Shown one piece after another: positions 7,801 to 16,056 of a stretch of DNA of 34,661 bases. This DNA comes from Candidatus Cloacimonadota bacterium (lineage in GTDB: Bacteria > Cloacimonadota > Cloacimonadia > Cloacimonadales > Cloacimonadaceae): NCBI GenBank assembly GCA_023228125.1, contig JALOBT010000030.1:1-34661 (forward strand), written 5' to 3'. The notes beneath the pieces were generated by a model, which made no database searches, was not told the DNA's origin, and worked only from the letters and a program-made list of their open reading frames with translations. The translations under genes were made by a program, and so were the position numbers. Within the stretch, counting starts at the first letter, position 1. Every line of letters begins with the position of its first letter.

Positions 7801-10235
7801 CTGCTTCCATTATCGCGCCTTTCTGGGATGATCTCGTCCTCATCGGCGATGCTGGAGTGTACAAATATTATGATGCTGCAAACTATACCTTCATCATAGA
7901 GTATTACAAGCTGCGCAATGGCTACAACCGCACCTCACTTGAGACATTTCAGGTGATTTTCTACGATCCCCTGTACCATCAAAGCAGTTTGGGCGATGGC
8001 AAGATCAAAATTCAGTATAAGGATTTTAACAATGTAGATGTGGGCGGCGGAGGATACTCTCCCCGGCATGGAAATTACGCCACCATCGGCATCAAAGACC
8101 ACACCAATACCCGCGGCCTGGAATACAGCTATAACAATCAATATCCCCTCGCCGCAGCCCCCCTGAGCAACAATTCGGCACTGATGATCAGCACTGTGCC
8201 CATACTGCACGAAAACCCTTATCTGGTCTTGCAAGACCTGATTATCAACGACCCCAATGGCAATGGAATCGTAGAGCCCGGAGAAACTGTGGAGCTGGGT
8301 ATCCGCCTGATCAATCAGGGCCTTAATACCGCAGAGGATGCTCAGATCAGCGTAAGCCTAAATCATCCTCATGCCCAATTGACAGTTAGCCAAAGCACTT
8401 ATCCACCAATTCCTGGCGATATGGGAGCTGTGAATATTCAGCCCATCGGAATCATCGTGAGCCCGCAATGTCCTGATGATAGCCAGCTTCAGCTGATTGT
8501 GCACGTGGAAGCGGGTAGCGCAGAATGGGATTATCCGATCTCGATGACGGTGCGTAAACCGGCTATTCAGATTAGCAGCTATTATATGAACGATGCCCAA
8601 GGCAATGCCAATGGCTTGGTCGATGCCGGAGAAAGCTTTGATCTGATAGTCAATTTTGCTAATACAAACGAAGTGGATGCTTACAATATTACCGCTAATA
8701 TCATGAGTATGTCCGAGCATGTAACTATCCAAAATCCCGGTGCGCTTTTGCCCAAGCTGCCGGCGAATTCTATTACCCAGGCGAAATATGAAGTCAGCAT
8801 CTCAGCCGGAGCGCCTCTGGGCAACAACTTAAGCTTTTATCTCACCTACTTGGGAGATCTCGTGCCAGCCACGAATGATCATTTGCTCATCAGCATCGGC
8901 ACCACCGGCATGAGCCAGGATTTTGAAAATAACAATGGCAATTTTGATCCTGCTCCCAGCAGCAATGCTTGGGAGTGGGGGAGTTCCAGTGTCGTGGTTG
9001 CTCATAGTGGCGACAAGCTTTGGGGCACCCGCTTAAATTCCAGTTATGGCCCCAATGCAGGCTACACTCTTAGCACACAGAGCATTTTTATCGGCAGCGA
9101 TTTTGGCTTGGAATTCTGGCATTATTTCGATACCGAAATGAATTATGATGGTGGTAACGTAAAAATATCCACGGATTCCGGTAATACCTGGCAGGTGCTC
9201 CTGCCCACAGGTGGATATACCAATGCTCATTTGAATTCCTTGAATGGACCAGGATTTTCTGGAAGTAGCAATGGTTGGATCAAATCCACTTTCCCGCTTT
9301 CAGCTTATGCCAATCAAAGCGTGAGATTCCGTTTCACTTTTGCTTCCGATAGCAGCACCCATGGGCAGGGCTGGTTTATAGACGACGTGCGTACCACTGG
9401 ATTTCTGGAATATGCCGGTAAGATCAGCGGCCAGATCTTGAGCTCCGACCCAGCAATTGATTTTAATAATATATACATCAGCAATGCCGAAGGGATCTCA
9501 GCTACTGCGGATGCGAGCGGCTTGTATAATCTCTATCTGCCCATGGGCATTCAAGATATCTGTGCTGCAGGAGAAGGCTATTACAGCCTCGGGCCTGTAA
9601 CTCAGGTGCTGAGTGAAGAATCTGCAGTGGCTCTGCAAGATTTTTATCTGGGTTATTTCAAGCCCGTATCAAATGCAGAATATCAGGTGGATGAAGGCCT
9701 GCTTACCTTGAGCTGGGATGCTCCCGAAGATACGGAATATCTCCTCTTGGGCTACGAAGTGTACAAACGCTTTGGTGCTGAGGCCTTTGAGCTAATCAGC
9801 ACTCTGCAGCAGCCTCTGTATCAAGAGAGCTTGGATCTTTATGGGGATTATAAATACTACATCCGCGCGCTCTACATCGAAGGCAGCTCTGTACCCACAC
9901 CCATCCTGGGCTTTCAATGGGGTGGAGTGGACAATCCAGATCAGCCTCTGCCGCCTGTGGTTACTCAGCTTAAAAGAAACTATCCCAATCCCTTCAATCC
10001 CAGTACCACGATCTGCTTTGCTCTGGTGGAAGCCTCAGCAGTGCGGCTCTCGATCTATAACCTCAAGGGACAAAAAGTAGCAGACTTGATGAATGAAAGC
10101 CTCAGCCCTGGTGAGCATCACAAAATCTGGAATGCTGTGGACGAAAGCGGACGCCCGGTAAGCTCCGGAATCTATCTAATCAGGCTCGAAACCAATAGCG
10201 GTGTCTTTAGCCAAAAAGCTATGCTGATGAAGTAA
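4818..10235 (+). CDS. Giant secreted C25 (gingipain)-family protein with Ig-like repeats and C-terminal sorting domain
   Basis: 1805 residues from ATG 4818 (AGAGGA site upstream; an ATG at 4782 would put 12 residues before the signal peptide). The order is: Sec signal peptide (1-20), gingipain-type propeptide (about 30-200), C25 catalytic-like region (about 205-560; ILIGDTPQIPTF, LTCGTGNF with C447, ending MGDPSMEVF), several CARDB/Ig-like domains, a beta domain at about 880-1120, a MAM/immune-inhibitor-like domain (about 1370-1525; LEFWHYFD, GWFIDDV), a carboxypeptidase-regulatory-like domain, an Fn3-like domain, and a C-terminal FlgD-like/sorting domain starting NYPNPFNPST. Such C-termini mark secretion-system cargo attached to the surface. 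The histidine of the GHG motif is replaced (SYRGY, Y421), so peptidase activity is uncertain. Role inferred: extracellular protein processing or adhesion. Confidence 0.85.
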   Translation: MKQLMIICAFFSVTMLLFAAGPIQIQQSQAGGLTLRFSAPELELSTQRVGSQDFQVLKMDSASSSPEPSFPDLPVFSTSIILPASGSYTLSVMPLSHRKLPGIHPLPVFAEESETEYELSKYFSAETQLVVQSSGISVLRDFRILSLSIHPVQWDAQSSELTVYDEISIQVDFTDEASDTDLPAYTSYSPAFRNIYAANLANFEDYRYLNSEPGYGRILMIRANNSNAVYLTMVENFATWKRMKGHEVNLVNVSVAGSSSTAIKNYIQTQYDDLNTRPDFVILIGDTPQIPTFFESFSGSSGAGDYPYTFLAGNDTLGDVFIGRISVETVDQLATVLEKVYRYERDIYNDAGSAAWVNRILLVGDPSSSGISCIYNSKYVKELAQRANPEYSFIEHYSGGYSSAINSGINQGVSFFSYRGYINMSGWNPSSSLINNPRFPHAVILTCGTGNFGGSGATTSEAFIRLGTAASPSGAVTAIGMATSSTHTMFNNALNASIFNGIFAHEMRTMGEALLNGRLFLRETYGATHSSQSNSSAHWCNLMGDPSMEVFVGIPGNLQIQAPDSLALGSTNLDIRILDDGYTGLGEVSVTAFSQASSQVVARGYTDSDGYVSLFISSGIQGSLIITAAKPDKKPVSQTVYAAEGGIVYYDKILYDNGEQGSIGNSDSFAQAGETIALMLTVKNSTTAALTGITASVSCVDEYIQLQTDSISFGDMPASGHLMANDAVLMSIAHDMPAQHDIRLVFEFSDALGGTHIFPMHIRAYNAFLKVETMNILAGGNDILDPLETGTVQLGIRNQSIATVNDVSAQLFSLNDLVLVEQNQAYVGSFVAGAMTYALESFEVFARSLLIPGMQIPFRVHLSNPSGFEQDAFFNISIGSVAVNTPLGPDSYGYFIYDQSDTAYEDCPSYDWIEIHPSQGGGGTLLSALNDSGSSSDEGEQNGSTALQVVDLPFSFNFYGEAYEQITVCVNGFIAMGITENPEFRNGRLPSGIGPASIIAPFWDDLVLIGDAGVYKYYDAANYTFIIEYYKLRNGYNRTSLETFQVIFYDPLYHQSSLGDGKIKIQYKDFNNVDVGGGGYSPRHGNYATIGIKDHTNTRGLEYSYNNQYPLAAAPLSNNSALMISTVPILHENPYLVLQDLIINDPNGNGIVEPGETVELGIRLINQGLNTAEDAQISVSLNHPHAQLTVSQSTYPPIPGDMGAVNIQPIGIIVSPQCPDDSQLQLIVHVEAGSAEWDYPISMTVRKPAIQISSYYMNDAQGNANGLVDAGESFDLIVNFANTNEVDAYNITANIMSMSEHVTIQNPGALLPKLPANSITQAKYEVSISAGAPLGNNLSFYLTYLGDLVPATNDHLLISIGTTGMSQDFENNNGNFDPAPSSNAWEWGSSSVVVAHSGDKLWGTRLNSSYGPNAGYTLSTQSIFIGSDFGLEFWHYFDTEMNYDGGNVKISTDSGNTWQVLLPTGGYTNAHLNSLNGPGFSGSSNGWIKSTFPLSAYANQSVRFRFTFASDSSTHGQGWFIDDVRTTGFLEYAGKISGQILSSDPAIDFNNIYISNAEGISATADASGLYNLYLPMGIQDICAAGEGYYSLGPVTQVLSEESAVALQDFYLGYFKPVSNAEYQVDEGLLTLSWDAPEDTEYLLLGYEVYKRFGAEAFELISTLQQPLYQESLDLYGDYKYYIRALYIEGSSVPTPILGFQWGGVDNPDQPLPPVVTQLKRNYPNPFNPSTTICFALVEASAVRLSIYNLKGQKVADLMNESLSPGEHHKIWNAVDESGRPVSSGIYLIRLETNSGVFSQKAMLMK

Positions 10236-10301
10236 GCTGTCGCGGCTCTCTTTCTCAAGCTATCCTTATTCGAAAAACTGGATTAGAAACGTGTTAGAGA
10301 G

Positions 10302-10368
10302 TTGAGAAGGTTTAGAAAGTTTAGAAGGTTTAGAAGGTTTAGAAGGTTTAGAAGGTTTAGAAGGTTTA
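10302..10368. repeat. 9-bp tandem repeat, unit tttagaagg
   Basis: Five perfect consecutive copies at 10320-10364, preceded by two imperfect ones and followed by a partial one. The copy number is likely to vary between strains through slippage. It lies in the gap between the C25 gene and the infC operon and overlaps no gene. Confidence 0.9.
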
Positions 10369-10665
10369 TCGTAGTGGCGGACTCCTGTTCCGCTAAAGCT
10401 TCGTTTCTCAGCCGGACAATGTGAAAATATGAGTTGGAATTTACACCAAGCTTTGAGACGTCACTTACTGTTGCCAGATAGAGGCTTGCGTAAGTGAGAA
10501 ATGCTGGTAATGAGCCCTTATATTCTAAACAAGCAGGAGATTTTCATTGACACAAAATGTCCTTGTGAAATTATGGTAACAAATGAAGCCGTCTGCTTCT
10601 GCCTTGCTGCCTTAGATGTGTGTGTGAGGCTCAAAAAAGACTGAATATCAGTACATAATTTACTG

Positions 10666-10708
10666 TGAAACAGGCGGAATATCCTTATAGGAGATTTCGC
10701 CTGTTTCA
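10666..10708 (+). promoter_or_regulatory. Long leader hairpin upstream of infC (attenuator or terminator)
   Basis: Arms 10666-10685 and 10689-10708 pair over 20 positions with one mismatch (10681/10693) and a 3-nt loop. TTTT follows at 10709-10712, and the infC ribosome site begins 12 bases later. Its place fits either the terminator of an upstream transcript or an attenuator in the infC-rpmI-rplT leader; in Bacillus this leader is controlled by ribosomal protein L20. No L20-binding pseudoknot has been demonstrated here. Confidence 0.6.
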
Positions 10709-10738
10709 TTTTAACCGGTAAAGAAGGAGGTTCTTATA

Positions 10739-11407
10739 ATCCGGATTAAACGTTTCAAGGCAAGGACCAAAGAAGTCGTGCCGAAAGAAAGAATTAACCA
10801 TCAGATCACTTCGGACAAAGTTCGCTTGATCGATTCTGATGGCAAGCAAATCGGTGTTTTGTCTCTGCGTGAAGCTCAGCGTAGGGCAGATGAAGCGGAA
10901 TTGGATTTGGTGGAAATTTCACCAAGTGCAAACCCGCCTGTATGCCGACTCTTGGATTTTAGTAAATACTATTTCCAAAAAGAAAAGAAGGCTCGTGAAG
11001 CCAAAAAAAGACAGCATGAAGTAGAGGTAAAGGAGATCAAATTTGGTCCTAATACCGAAGAACACGATTACAACTTCAAAAAAAACAATGCGATTAAGTT
11101 TTTAAAACAGCACAACAAGGTGAAATTCACCGTCCGTTTCCGCGGCCGTCAGATGGCGCATAAGGAATTGGGCTATAAGATATTGGATAAGATCAAAGAA
11201 GATCTGGCCCATATCGCTGATGTAGATCAGGAACCGGTAAGCGATCGCAATCTACTGTCGATCGTGGTTTCGCCCAAAAAAGATATTGATCGCCTCACGG
11301 AAACTTCTCCCAAAGCTGCAGAAGTAACCGAAGCAACCGAACCCACTGAACTCATTGAACCCGCTGATACCACACAGACCACGGAAACTGAGATCAGAGA
11401 GAGCTAA
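10739..11407 (+). CDS. infC: Translation initiation factor IF-3, probable AUC (or AUA) start
   Basis: IF-3 binds the 30S subunit and checks the start codon and initiator tRNA. The core is unmistakable: ERINHQI, VRLIDSDGKQIG, REAQRRADEAELDLVEISP, PPVCRLLD, FRGRQMAH. A strong AAGGAGG lies at 10724-10730. Eight bases on is an in-frame ATC (10739), five bases on an ATA (10736); the first conventional start is GTG at 10778, which has no good ribosome site. Non-AUG starts in infC are a known self-control device, so I place the start at 10739 (222 residues). The C-terminus has a roughly 35-residue Thr/Glu/Pro-rich tail that IF-3 does not normally carry. It is the first gene of the infC-rpmI-rplT cluster. 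Product is certain; the exact start is inferred. Confidence 0.9.
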   Translation: MRIKRFKARTKEVVPKERINHQITSDKVRLIDSDGKQIGVLSLREAQRRADEAELDLVEISPSANPPVCRLLDFSKYYFQKEKKAREAKKRQHEVEVKEIKFGPNTEEHDYNFKKNNAIKFLKQHNKVKFTVRFRGRQMAHKELGYKILDKIKEDLAHIADVDQEPVSDRNLLSIVVSPKKDIDRLTETSPKAAEVTEATEPTELIEPADTTQTTETEIRES

Positions 11408-11487
11408 CAGTATATAAACCACCAGGGACATATCCCAAAGATATGCTCCGGCTGTGTATGATATAGATAAATTCAAGGAGATATAAA

Positions 11488-11682
11488 ATGCCAAAGATCA
11501 AAACCAATCGATCTGCCGCTAAGCGCTTTAAGCTAACCGGCTCCGGAAAGATAGTGCGCCATCATGCAAAGACTGGCCATATCAAGACCAAGAAATCACC
11601 GAAATTGAAACGTCACCTTCGTGCCAGCGCCATCGTCGCTAAATGTGATGAAAAAAGAATTTACCGCATGCTGGGAATGTAA
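11488..11682 (+). CDS. rpmI: Ribosomal protein bL35
   Basis: 64 residues, the standard length. The sequence opens PKIKTNRSAAKRFK and is rich in Lys/Arg, with the AKTGHIKTKKSPKLKRHLR stretch typical of bL35. A component of the large ribosomal subunit. An AAGGAG site precedes the ATG. It lies 80 bp after infC and 13 bp before rplT, the conserved infC-rpmI-rplT order. Confidence 0.97.
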   Translation: MPKIKTNRSAAKRFKLTGSGKIVRHHAKTGHIKTKKSPKLKRHLRASAIVAKCDEKRIYRMLGM

Positions 11683-11695
11683 AGGAGAATAGAAA

Positions 11696-12046
11696 ATGCC
11701 AAGAACGACTAATAACGTAGCAGCCCATCGCAGAAGAAAAAAATATATGCTCGCCGCCAGAGGTTACTTTGGCCGCAGAAGTAAGACTTATCGTGTAGCA
11801 CGTCAGACCGTTGAACGCGCTATGGCCTTCTCCTTTGCACATCGCAAGCTGAAAAAACGCCAGTTCCGCAGCCTGTGGATCACCCGCATCAATGCCGCTT
11901 GCCGTTTGAACGACATGAGCTACAGCAAATTTATCAATGGGCTGCACAAGTCCAATATCGAGATAAATCGCAAGACCCTGGCTCATCTGGCCTGGCATGA
12001 TGCCGGCGCTTTTGCCCGCCTGGTGGAAATCGCCAAAAACGTCTGA
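11696..12046 (+). CDS. rplT: Ribosomal protein bL20
   Basis: 116 residues, the usual length. Diagnostic segments are NNVAAHRRRKKYMLAARGYFGRR near the N-terminus and LWITRINAACR in the globular half. bL20 is an early-binding large-subunit assembly protein and, in several bacteria, represses its own operon by binding the infC leader. A GGAG site lies just upstream of the ATG and the gap to rpmI is 13 bp, so the two are cotranscribed. Confidence 0.97.
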   Translation: MPRTTNNVAAHRRRKKYMLAARGYFGRRSKTYRVARQTVERAMAFSFAHRKLKKRQFRSLWITRINAACRLNDMSYSKFINGLHKSNIEINRKTLAHLAWHDAGAFARLVEIAKNV

Positions 12047-12102
12047 AAAAGACATATATAAGCAAACAGGCCCATACTTAAGGGCTTTTGCTCAGTAATA
12101 TA

Positions 12103-12134
12103 GAAAAGCGGTTTTGCACTTAAAACCGCTTTTC
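12103..12134. terminator. Terminator or attenuator hairpin between rplT and pheS
   Basis: Perfect 13-bp stem, gaaaagcggtttt (12103-12115) and aaaaccgcttttc (12122-12134), with a 6-nt loop. The GC core with flanking A and T runs looks like an intrinsic terminator working in either direction. A weaker hairpin (gccc/gggc with outer gcaaa/tttgc pairs) lies just upstream at 12061-12090. It may end the ribosomal-protein transcript or attenuate pheST; I see no leader peptide rich in Phe codons. Confidence 0.65.
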
Positions 12135-12170
12135 AGCTATCACAGATAAGCTTCATATAAGGATAAAACA

Positions 12171-13196
12171 TTGCAAGAACAGCTTGAACTTCTGATCAAA
12201 GAGGCGGAGCAAGAGATTGCCCAATGCTCCGGAGTAAATGATATACTCAACACCAAAGCGAAATATCTGGGCAAGAAAAGCGTGCTTAATAGCCTTTATG
12301 GCAAAATGAGAGAGCTTGAGCCTGCGCAGCGTCCAGCTTTTGGCGATCAGCTAAATTCTATCCGCAAGCAGATTGAGACTGCGCTTGCTGCACGCTCAAA
12401 GGCCATCCAGGAGAGCACTTGGGAAAAGAGCCGGGAAGATTTTGATCCCAGTATGCCGGGAATTGCCTTCGGGCGAGGCGGCTATCATCCCTTAAGCATC
12501 ATCCGTCGCCAGATCGACGAAGTCTTTATCAGCATGGGCTTTGAAATAGCTGAAGCCAATGAAATAGAAGACGAATTTCACAATTTTGACGCTCTTAATA
12601 CCCCCAAGGATCATCCCTCCCGCAATCTGGCCGATACCTTTTATGTGGACGATGGCATGCTGCTGCGAACCCAGACCTCTCCTGTGCAAATCAGGGTGAT
12701 GGAAAACTTTAGCCTGCCCATCCGGATCATCTCTCCCGGACGCTGTTATCGAAATGACAAGCCGGATCCTTCTCATTCACCCGTCTTTCATCAGGTGGAA
12801 GCACTGGTGGTGGATAAAGGCATCAGCATGGCCGATCTGCAAGATACTTTGCAAAACTTTGCCAGCATCATGTTTGGTCCTGAGGTCAAAAGCCGGATCA
12901 GGCCGCATTTCTTCCCCTTCACCGAGCCTTCTGCAGAGATGGATATATCCTGCGTGTCTTGTGGTGGCCTGGGCTGCCGCATCTGCAAACAATCTGGTTG
13001 GCTGGAAATGGGAGGCGCGGGCATGGTGGATCCCGCTGTCTTTGATATCCTGGGTATAGATTCGGAAGTTTACACCGGATTTGCCTTTGGACTGGGCATC
13101 GAGCGCATTGCCATGCTCAAATACAATATTCCGGATATGAGGATCCTGTTTGAAAACGATCTCAGGATGCTAAGACAATTCAAAGGAGAGCTATAA
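12171..13196 (+). CDS. pheS: Phenylalanyl-tRNA synthetase alpha subunit
   Basis: 341 residues, normal for PheS. The start is TTG at 12171 with an AAGGA site upstream; no ATG fits. The N-terminal coiled coil (about 1-85) grips tRNA. The class II catalytic core follows: motif 2 region RTQTSPVQIRVME and CYRNDKPDPSHSPVFHQVE, then motif 3 GFAFGLGIERIAML. With PheT it charges tRNA-Phe in the cytoplasm. The stop codon shares one base with the pheT start, so the two are coupled. Confidence 0.97.
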   Translation: MQEQLELLIKEAEQEIAQCSGVNDILNTKAKYLGKKSVLNSLYGKMRELEPAQRPAFGDQLNSIRKQIETALAARSKAIQESTWEKSREDFDPSMPGIAFGRGGYHPLSIIRRQIDEVFISMGFEIAEANEIEDEFHNFDALNTPKDHPSRNLADTFYVDDGMLLRTQTSPVQIRVMENFSLPIRIISPGRCYRNDKPDPSHSPVFHQVEALVVDKGISMADLQDTLQNFASIMFGPEVKSRIRPHFFPFTEPSAEMDISCVSCGGLGCRICKQSGWLEMGGAGMVDPAVFDILGIDSEVYTGFAFGLGIERIAMLKYNIPDMRILFENDLRMLRQFKGEL

Positions 13197-15727
13197 TGAA
13201 AATCGCTTTATCATGGTTAAAACGCTATCTGGAACTGGATAAACCACTGCAGCTCTCTGATCTGCTTACCTTTGCCGGTATCGAAGTGGAAGGTATTCAG
13301 GAGCTTCCTGCCTTTGGCAATAATGTTTTTGCGGCCAGGGTAATCTCGGCCGAAAAAGTGCCCAAGACAGATCACTTGCAGCTTTGCTCTGTGGATATCG
13401 GGGAAATCCCCTATCCGGAAAAAGATGAGAACAACTGCATAGCAGTAATCTGCGGCGCTCCCAATTGCAGCGCAGGCATGATGGCTGTGCTGGCTTTACC
13501 GGGTGCAGATCTGGGAGAACTCAAAATCGAAAAAGCCAAGATCCGCGGGATTCACTCTCACGGTATGCTTTGCTCCGAGCGCGAGCTTGGTCTTTCAGAA
13601 AATCACGCTGGCATCATAGTGCTGCCTTCAGACACTAAGGTAGGCACTTTGGCCGATACCTTGTATGATTTGCCGGATTGTGTATTTGAATTGGAAATCA
13701 CACCAAACCGCAGTGATCTGCTGGGTTATATCGGAATCGCCAGAGACCTTTCTGCCAAGCTTTTACGTCCTATGACCCGGCCCATTTTGCCGAAGCTGGA
13801 AATAGGCGAACCAGAGCTCAACCTGGGTTTGAAAAATCTTCAACCAGAGCTCTGTCCCCGCTATACAGCCCGGATCATTAAGGGTGTGATGGTCAAAGAA
13901 TCCCCGCTCTGGCTCAAAGCAGCTCTGCTCAAAAGTGGCTTAAGACCGATCAACAACATCGTGGATATCACAAACTACGTGATGCTGGAAAGCGGGCATC
14001 CCCTGCATGCTTTTGATTATGACAAGTTATTACCAGAAGATGAGGCTCAGACTTACCCCTATATAGTGGTGCGCACAGCTTTTGACAAAGAAGAATTCCT
14101 TGCCCTGGATGGCAAAAAGTATAGCCTGGATGGTGATGAACTGGTGATCGCTGATGGCAAAAAGGCCTCTGCTCTGGCTGGGGTAATGGGTTCAGAATAC
14201 TCAGCAATCAGCGAAAAGACAGTGAATATCGTGCTGGAATGTGCAGCCTTTCAACCAGGCAGTATCCGCAGAACTTCTTACAAACATAAGCTCAGCACGG
14301 ATTCTTCCTACCGCTTTGAAAGACATCTCTCTGCCAAAAATGCTGCCGAAATCAGCGATCGGGCTACTGCTCTGATCCTTGAGCTGGCCGGTGGAATGAT
14401 TTGCGGAGAATTGCTGGATAGCTATCTTTCGCCAGAAGAAGAGATTATCCTGGGCGTGCGTCCTCATAGATTTGAGTCTTTGATCGGCTATACTCTGCCC
14501 AAGGATAAGATTCGTGAGATTTTGGAAAACCTGGGCTTCGTTTTCATCCAGTATGGAGATTTCAAGCCGGGACCCCTTGCCAAGGTGGAAGACATTCCTG
14601 CTCTTCAGACAAAAGACGGGCAAGACCTTGAATATAGCGGACTTCAGGAGTATAATTTTACCCATTATTACCAGATTCCCGCTTTTCGCAAAGACGTCAC
14701 TCGGGAAGCAGACATATTGGAAGAGCTGGCCCGGTTGGCTGGATATGACAAGGTGCCGCAAAAGACCTTTTTGGGGCAGATAATGGATCGTAAAGCTTAC
14801 AAAATCCAGAATCAAGCTATGGATTGGATCGTAGCTTGCGGTGCTTATGAGACTTTGAATTATAGCTTTACAGACCCTGTTCAGATGCAAGATCTGGGCT
14901 ACAAAGATGAGCAAATAAGCTATATTCACCTGCTGAATCCCCAAAGCTCAAATCAATCCGCGATGCGGGTCTCGCTCTTGCCGCAATTGCTTAGCAATCT
15001 GGCTTACAACCTGAATCACGCCGAGCGGGATGTGAAGCTCTTTGAACTGGGTAAGGTGTATCTGAAGAATAAGGCCAATCATCATGAGCCCAAGCATCTG
15101 GCTGCTATTTTCACCGGTAAGGCAAATGCCGGACACTGGCAAGAAAAAGCCGCACAGATAGATTATTACTGGATCAAAGGCTGCTTTGAAGGTCTGCTGT
15201 CAAGACTGGGGATCAAGTATCAGGCAGGAGCTTGCGAGCTGCCTTATCTGACAGCCAGGGAGTCGTTTACCTATTATCACGAGGAAACCCTTTTAGGCAG
15301 CTTTGGCAGAATAAAACCTGCCGTGCTACAGGCTTGGGGCATCGATGCTAATAGCCTGGGGCAGGATGTCTGGACTCTGGATTTTGAACTGGAAAATATA
15401 GTCACGCTAAGCAGAAATGCAGCAATCATCTATCAGGATATTCCCAAATTCCCGGCTGTGACGCGGGACCTTTCCTTCCTGATTTCAGATCAATATAGTT
15501 ATCTTGAGCTGCAAGGCAGCATTATGAGCTTGGATCAGGCTATTATTAGAGAAGTAAGAGTCTTTGATGAATATCGCTCAAAGCAAATACCTCAAGGCTT
15601 TAGAAGCCTCAGCCTGCACATTGTCATTCAAGATCAAGAAAAAACATTGACAGATGAACGTGTTGATAAGCTAATGGCTTCAGTACAAAAAACATTAACA
15701 GAAAAATTTGAAATTACAATGAGGTAA
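13196..15727 (+). CDS. pheT: Phenylalanyl-tRNA synthetase beta subunit
   Basis: 843 residues, slightly above the typical 790-800. Domains in order: EMAP-II-like tRNA-binding domain (about 40-155, VISAEKVPKTDHLQLCSVDIG), B3/B4 editing domain (about 210-395, SGLRPINNIVDITNYVMLE, HPLHAFD), B5 domain (about 420-530), catalytic-like core, and C-terminal FDX-ACB anticodon-binding domain (about 750-843, FPAVTRDLSFLI). The extra length seems to lie in the B5 region (about residues 455-490). It forms the alpha2-beta2 enzyme with PheS and clears tRNA mischarged with Tyr. Starts on the last base of the pheS stop. Confidence 0.97.
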   Translation: MKIALSWLKRYLELDKPLQLSDLLTFAGIEVEGIQELPAFGNNVFAARVISAEKVPKTDHLQLCSVDIGEIPYPEKDENNCIAVICGAPNCSAGMMAVLALPGADLGELKIEKAKIRGIHSHGMLCSERELGLSENHAGIIVLPSDTKVGTLADTLYDLPDCVFELEITPNRSDLLGYIGIARDLSAKLLRPMTRPILPKLEIGEPELNLGLKNLQPELCPRYTARIIKGVMVKESPLWLKAALLKSGLRPINNIVDITNYVMLESGHPLHAFDYDKLLPEDEAQTYPYIVVRTAFDKEEFLALDGKKYSLDGDELVIADGKKASALAGVMGSEYSAISEKTVNIVLECAAFQPGSIRRTSYKHKLSTDSSYRFERHLSAKNAAEISDRATALILELAGGMICGELLDSYLSPEEEIILGVRPHRFESLIGYTLPKDKIREILENLGFVFIQYGDFKPGPLAKVEDIPALQTKDGQDLEYSGLQEYNFTHYYQIPAFRKDVTREADILEELARLAGYDKVPQKTFLGQIMDRKAYKIQNQAMDWIVACGAYETLNYSFTDPVQMQDLGYKDEQISYIHLLNPQSSNQSAMRVSLLPQLLSNLAYNLNHAERDVKLFELGKVYLKNKANHHEPKHLAAIFTGKANAGHWQEKAAQIDYYWIKGCFEGLLSRLGIKYQAGACELPYLTARESFTYYHEETLLGSFGRIKPAVLQAWGIDANSLGQDVWTLDFELENIVTLSRNAAIIYQDIPKFPAVTRDLSFLISDQYSYLELQGSIMSLDQAIIREVRVFDEYRSKQIPQGFRSLSLHIVIQDQEKTLTDERVDKLMASVQKTLTEKFEITMR

Positions 15728-15729
15728 GA

Positions 15730-16053
15730 ATGGAAAGTCCGATTGTAAATCTGCAGCAGAGACTACAGAAACTGATTGATCAATACACTGTAAATAAAAA
15801 GGAACTGGATGAACTGACCAAAAACTATGCTCAGCTCAGGGATGAGAATTCCCAATTGCTCAGCCAAATAGAGGATTACTCCAGTTTGGTAACCGATACA
15901 GACAGTTCTCTGAAAAAACTTCAAGATGAACACCAAAGTTTGAAAAACAAGTATGACGAGATGGAAAAGATGCTCTTTGGCGTAGAAAGCTTTGCCGATG
16001 ACGCCATCAAGAAAATCGATGACATCTTCCCCAAAATCGGGAACAACGAGTAA
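15730..16053 (+). CDS. Small coiled-coil protein (ZapB-like position)
   Basis: 107 residues, nearly all predicted helical heptads from about residue 5 to 85 (for example LDELTKNYAQLRDENSQLL), ending in an acidic tail. No signal peptide or membrane segment. It lies 2 bases after pheT and 3 bases before zapA, so it is probably cotranslated with zapA. Short coiled-coil proteins at this place in many bacteria are annotated as ZapB-like division proteins, but coiled coils are poor evidence of homology; the assignment is positional inference. Confidence 0.6.
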   Translation: MESPIVNLQQRLQKLIDQYTVNKKELDELTKNYAQLRDENSQLLSQIEDYSSLVTDTDSSLKKLQDEHQSLKNKYDEMEKMLFGVESFADDAIKKIDDIFPKIGNNE

Positions 16054-16056
16054 GCA

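Larger units (their letters stand above)
10236..10738. other. Intergenic region and leader upstream of infC
   Basis: About 500 bp. It holds a 9-bp tandem repeat (10302-10368) and a short palindromic unit at 10373-10395 (gcgga/tccgc stem) related in build to the inverted repeats at 27243-27347. A possible promoter has TTGACA at 10547-10552 and TATGGT at 10572-10577, but the 19-nt spacer makes it weak. A strong hairpin lies directly before the infC ribosome site. A minus-strand frame at 10518-10709 has no protein features and is not called. Confidence 0.5.

Noticed and set aside
10518..10709. 63-codon minus-strand frame upstream of infC
   Set aside because: It overlaps the leader hairpin and has no protein features.
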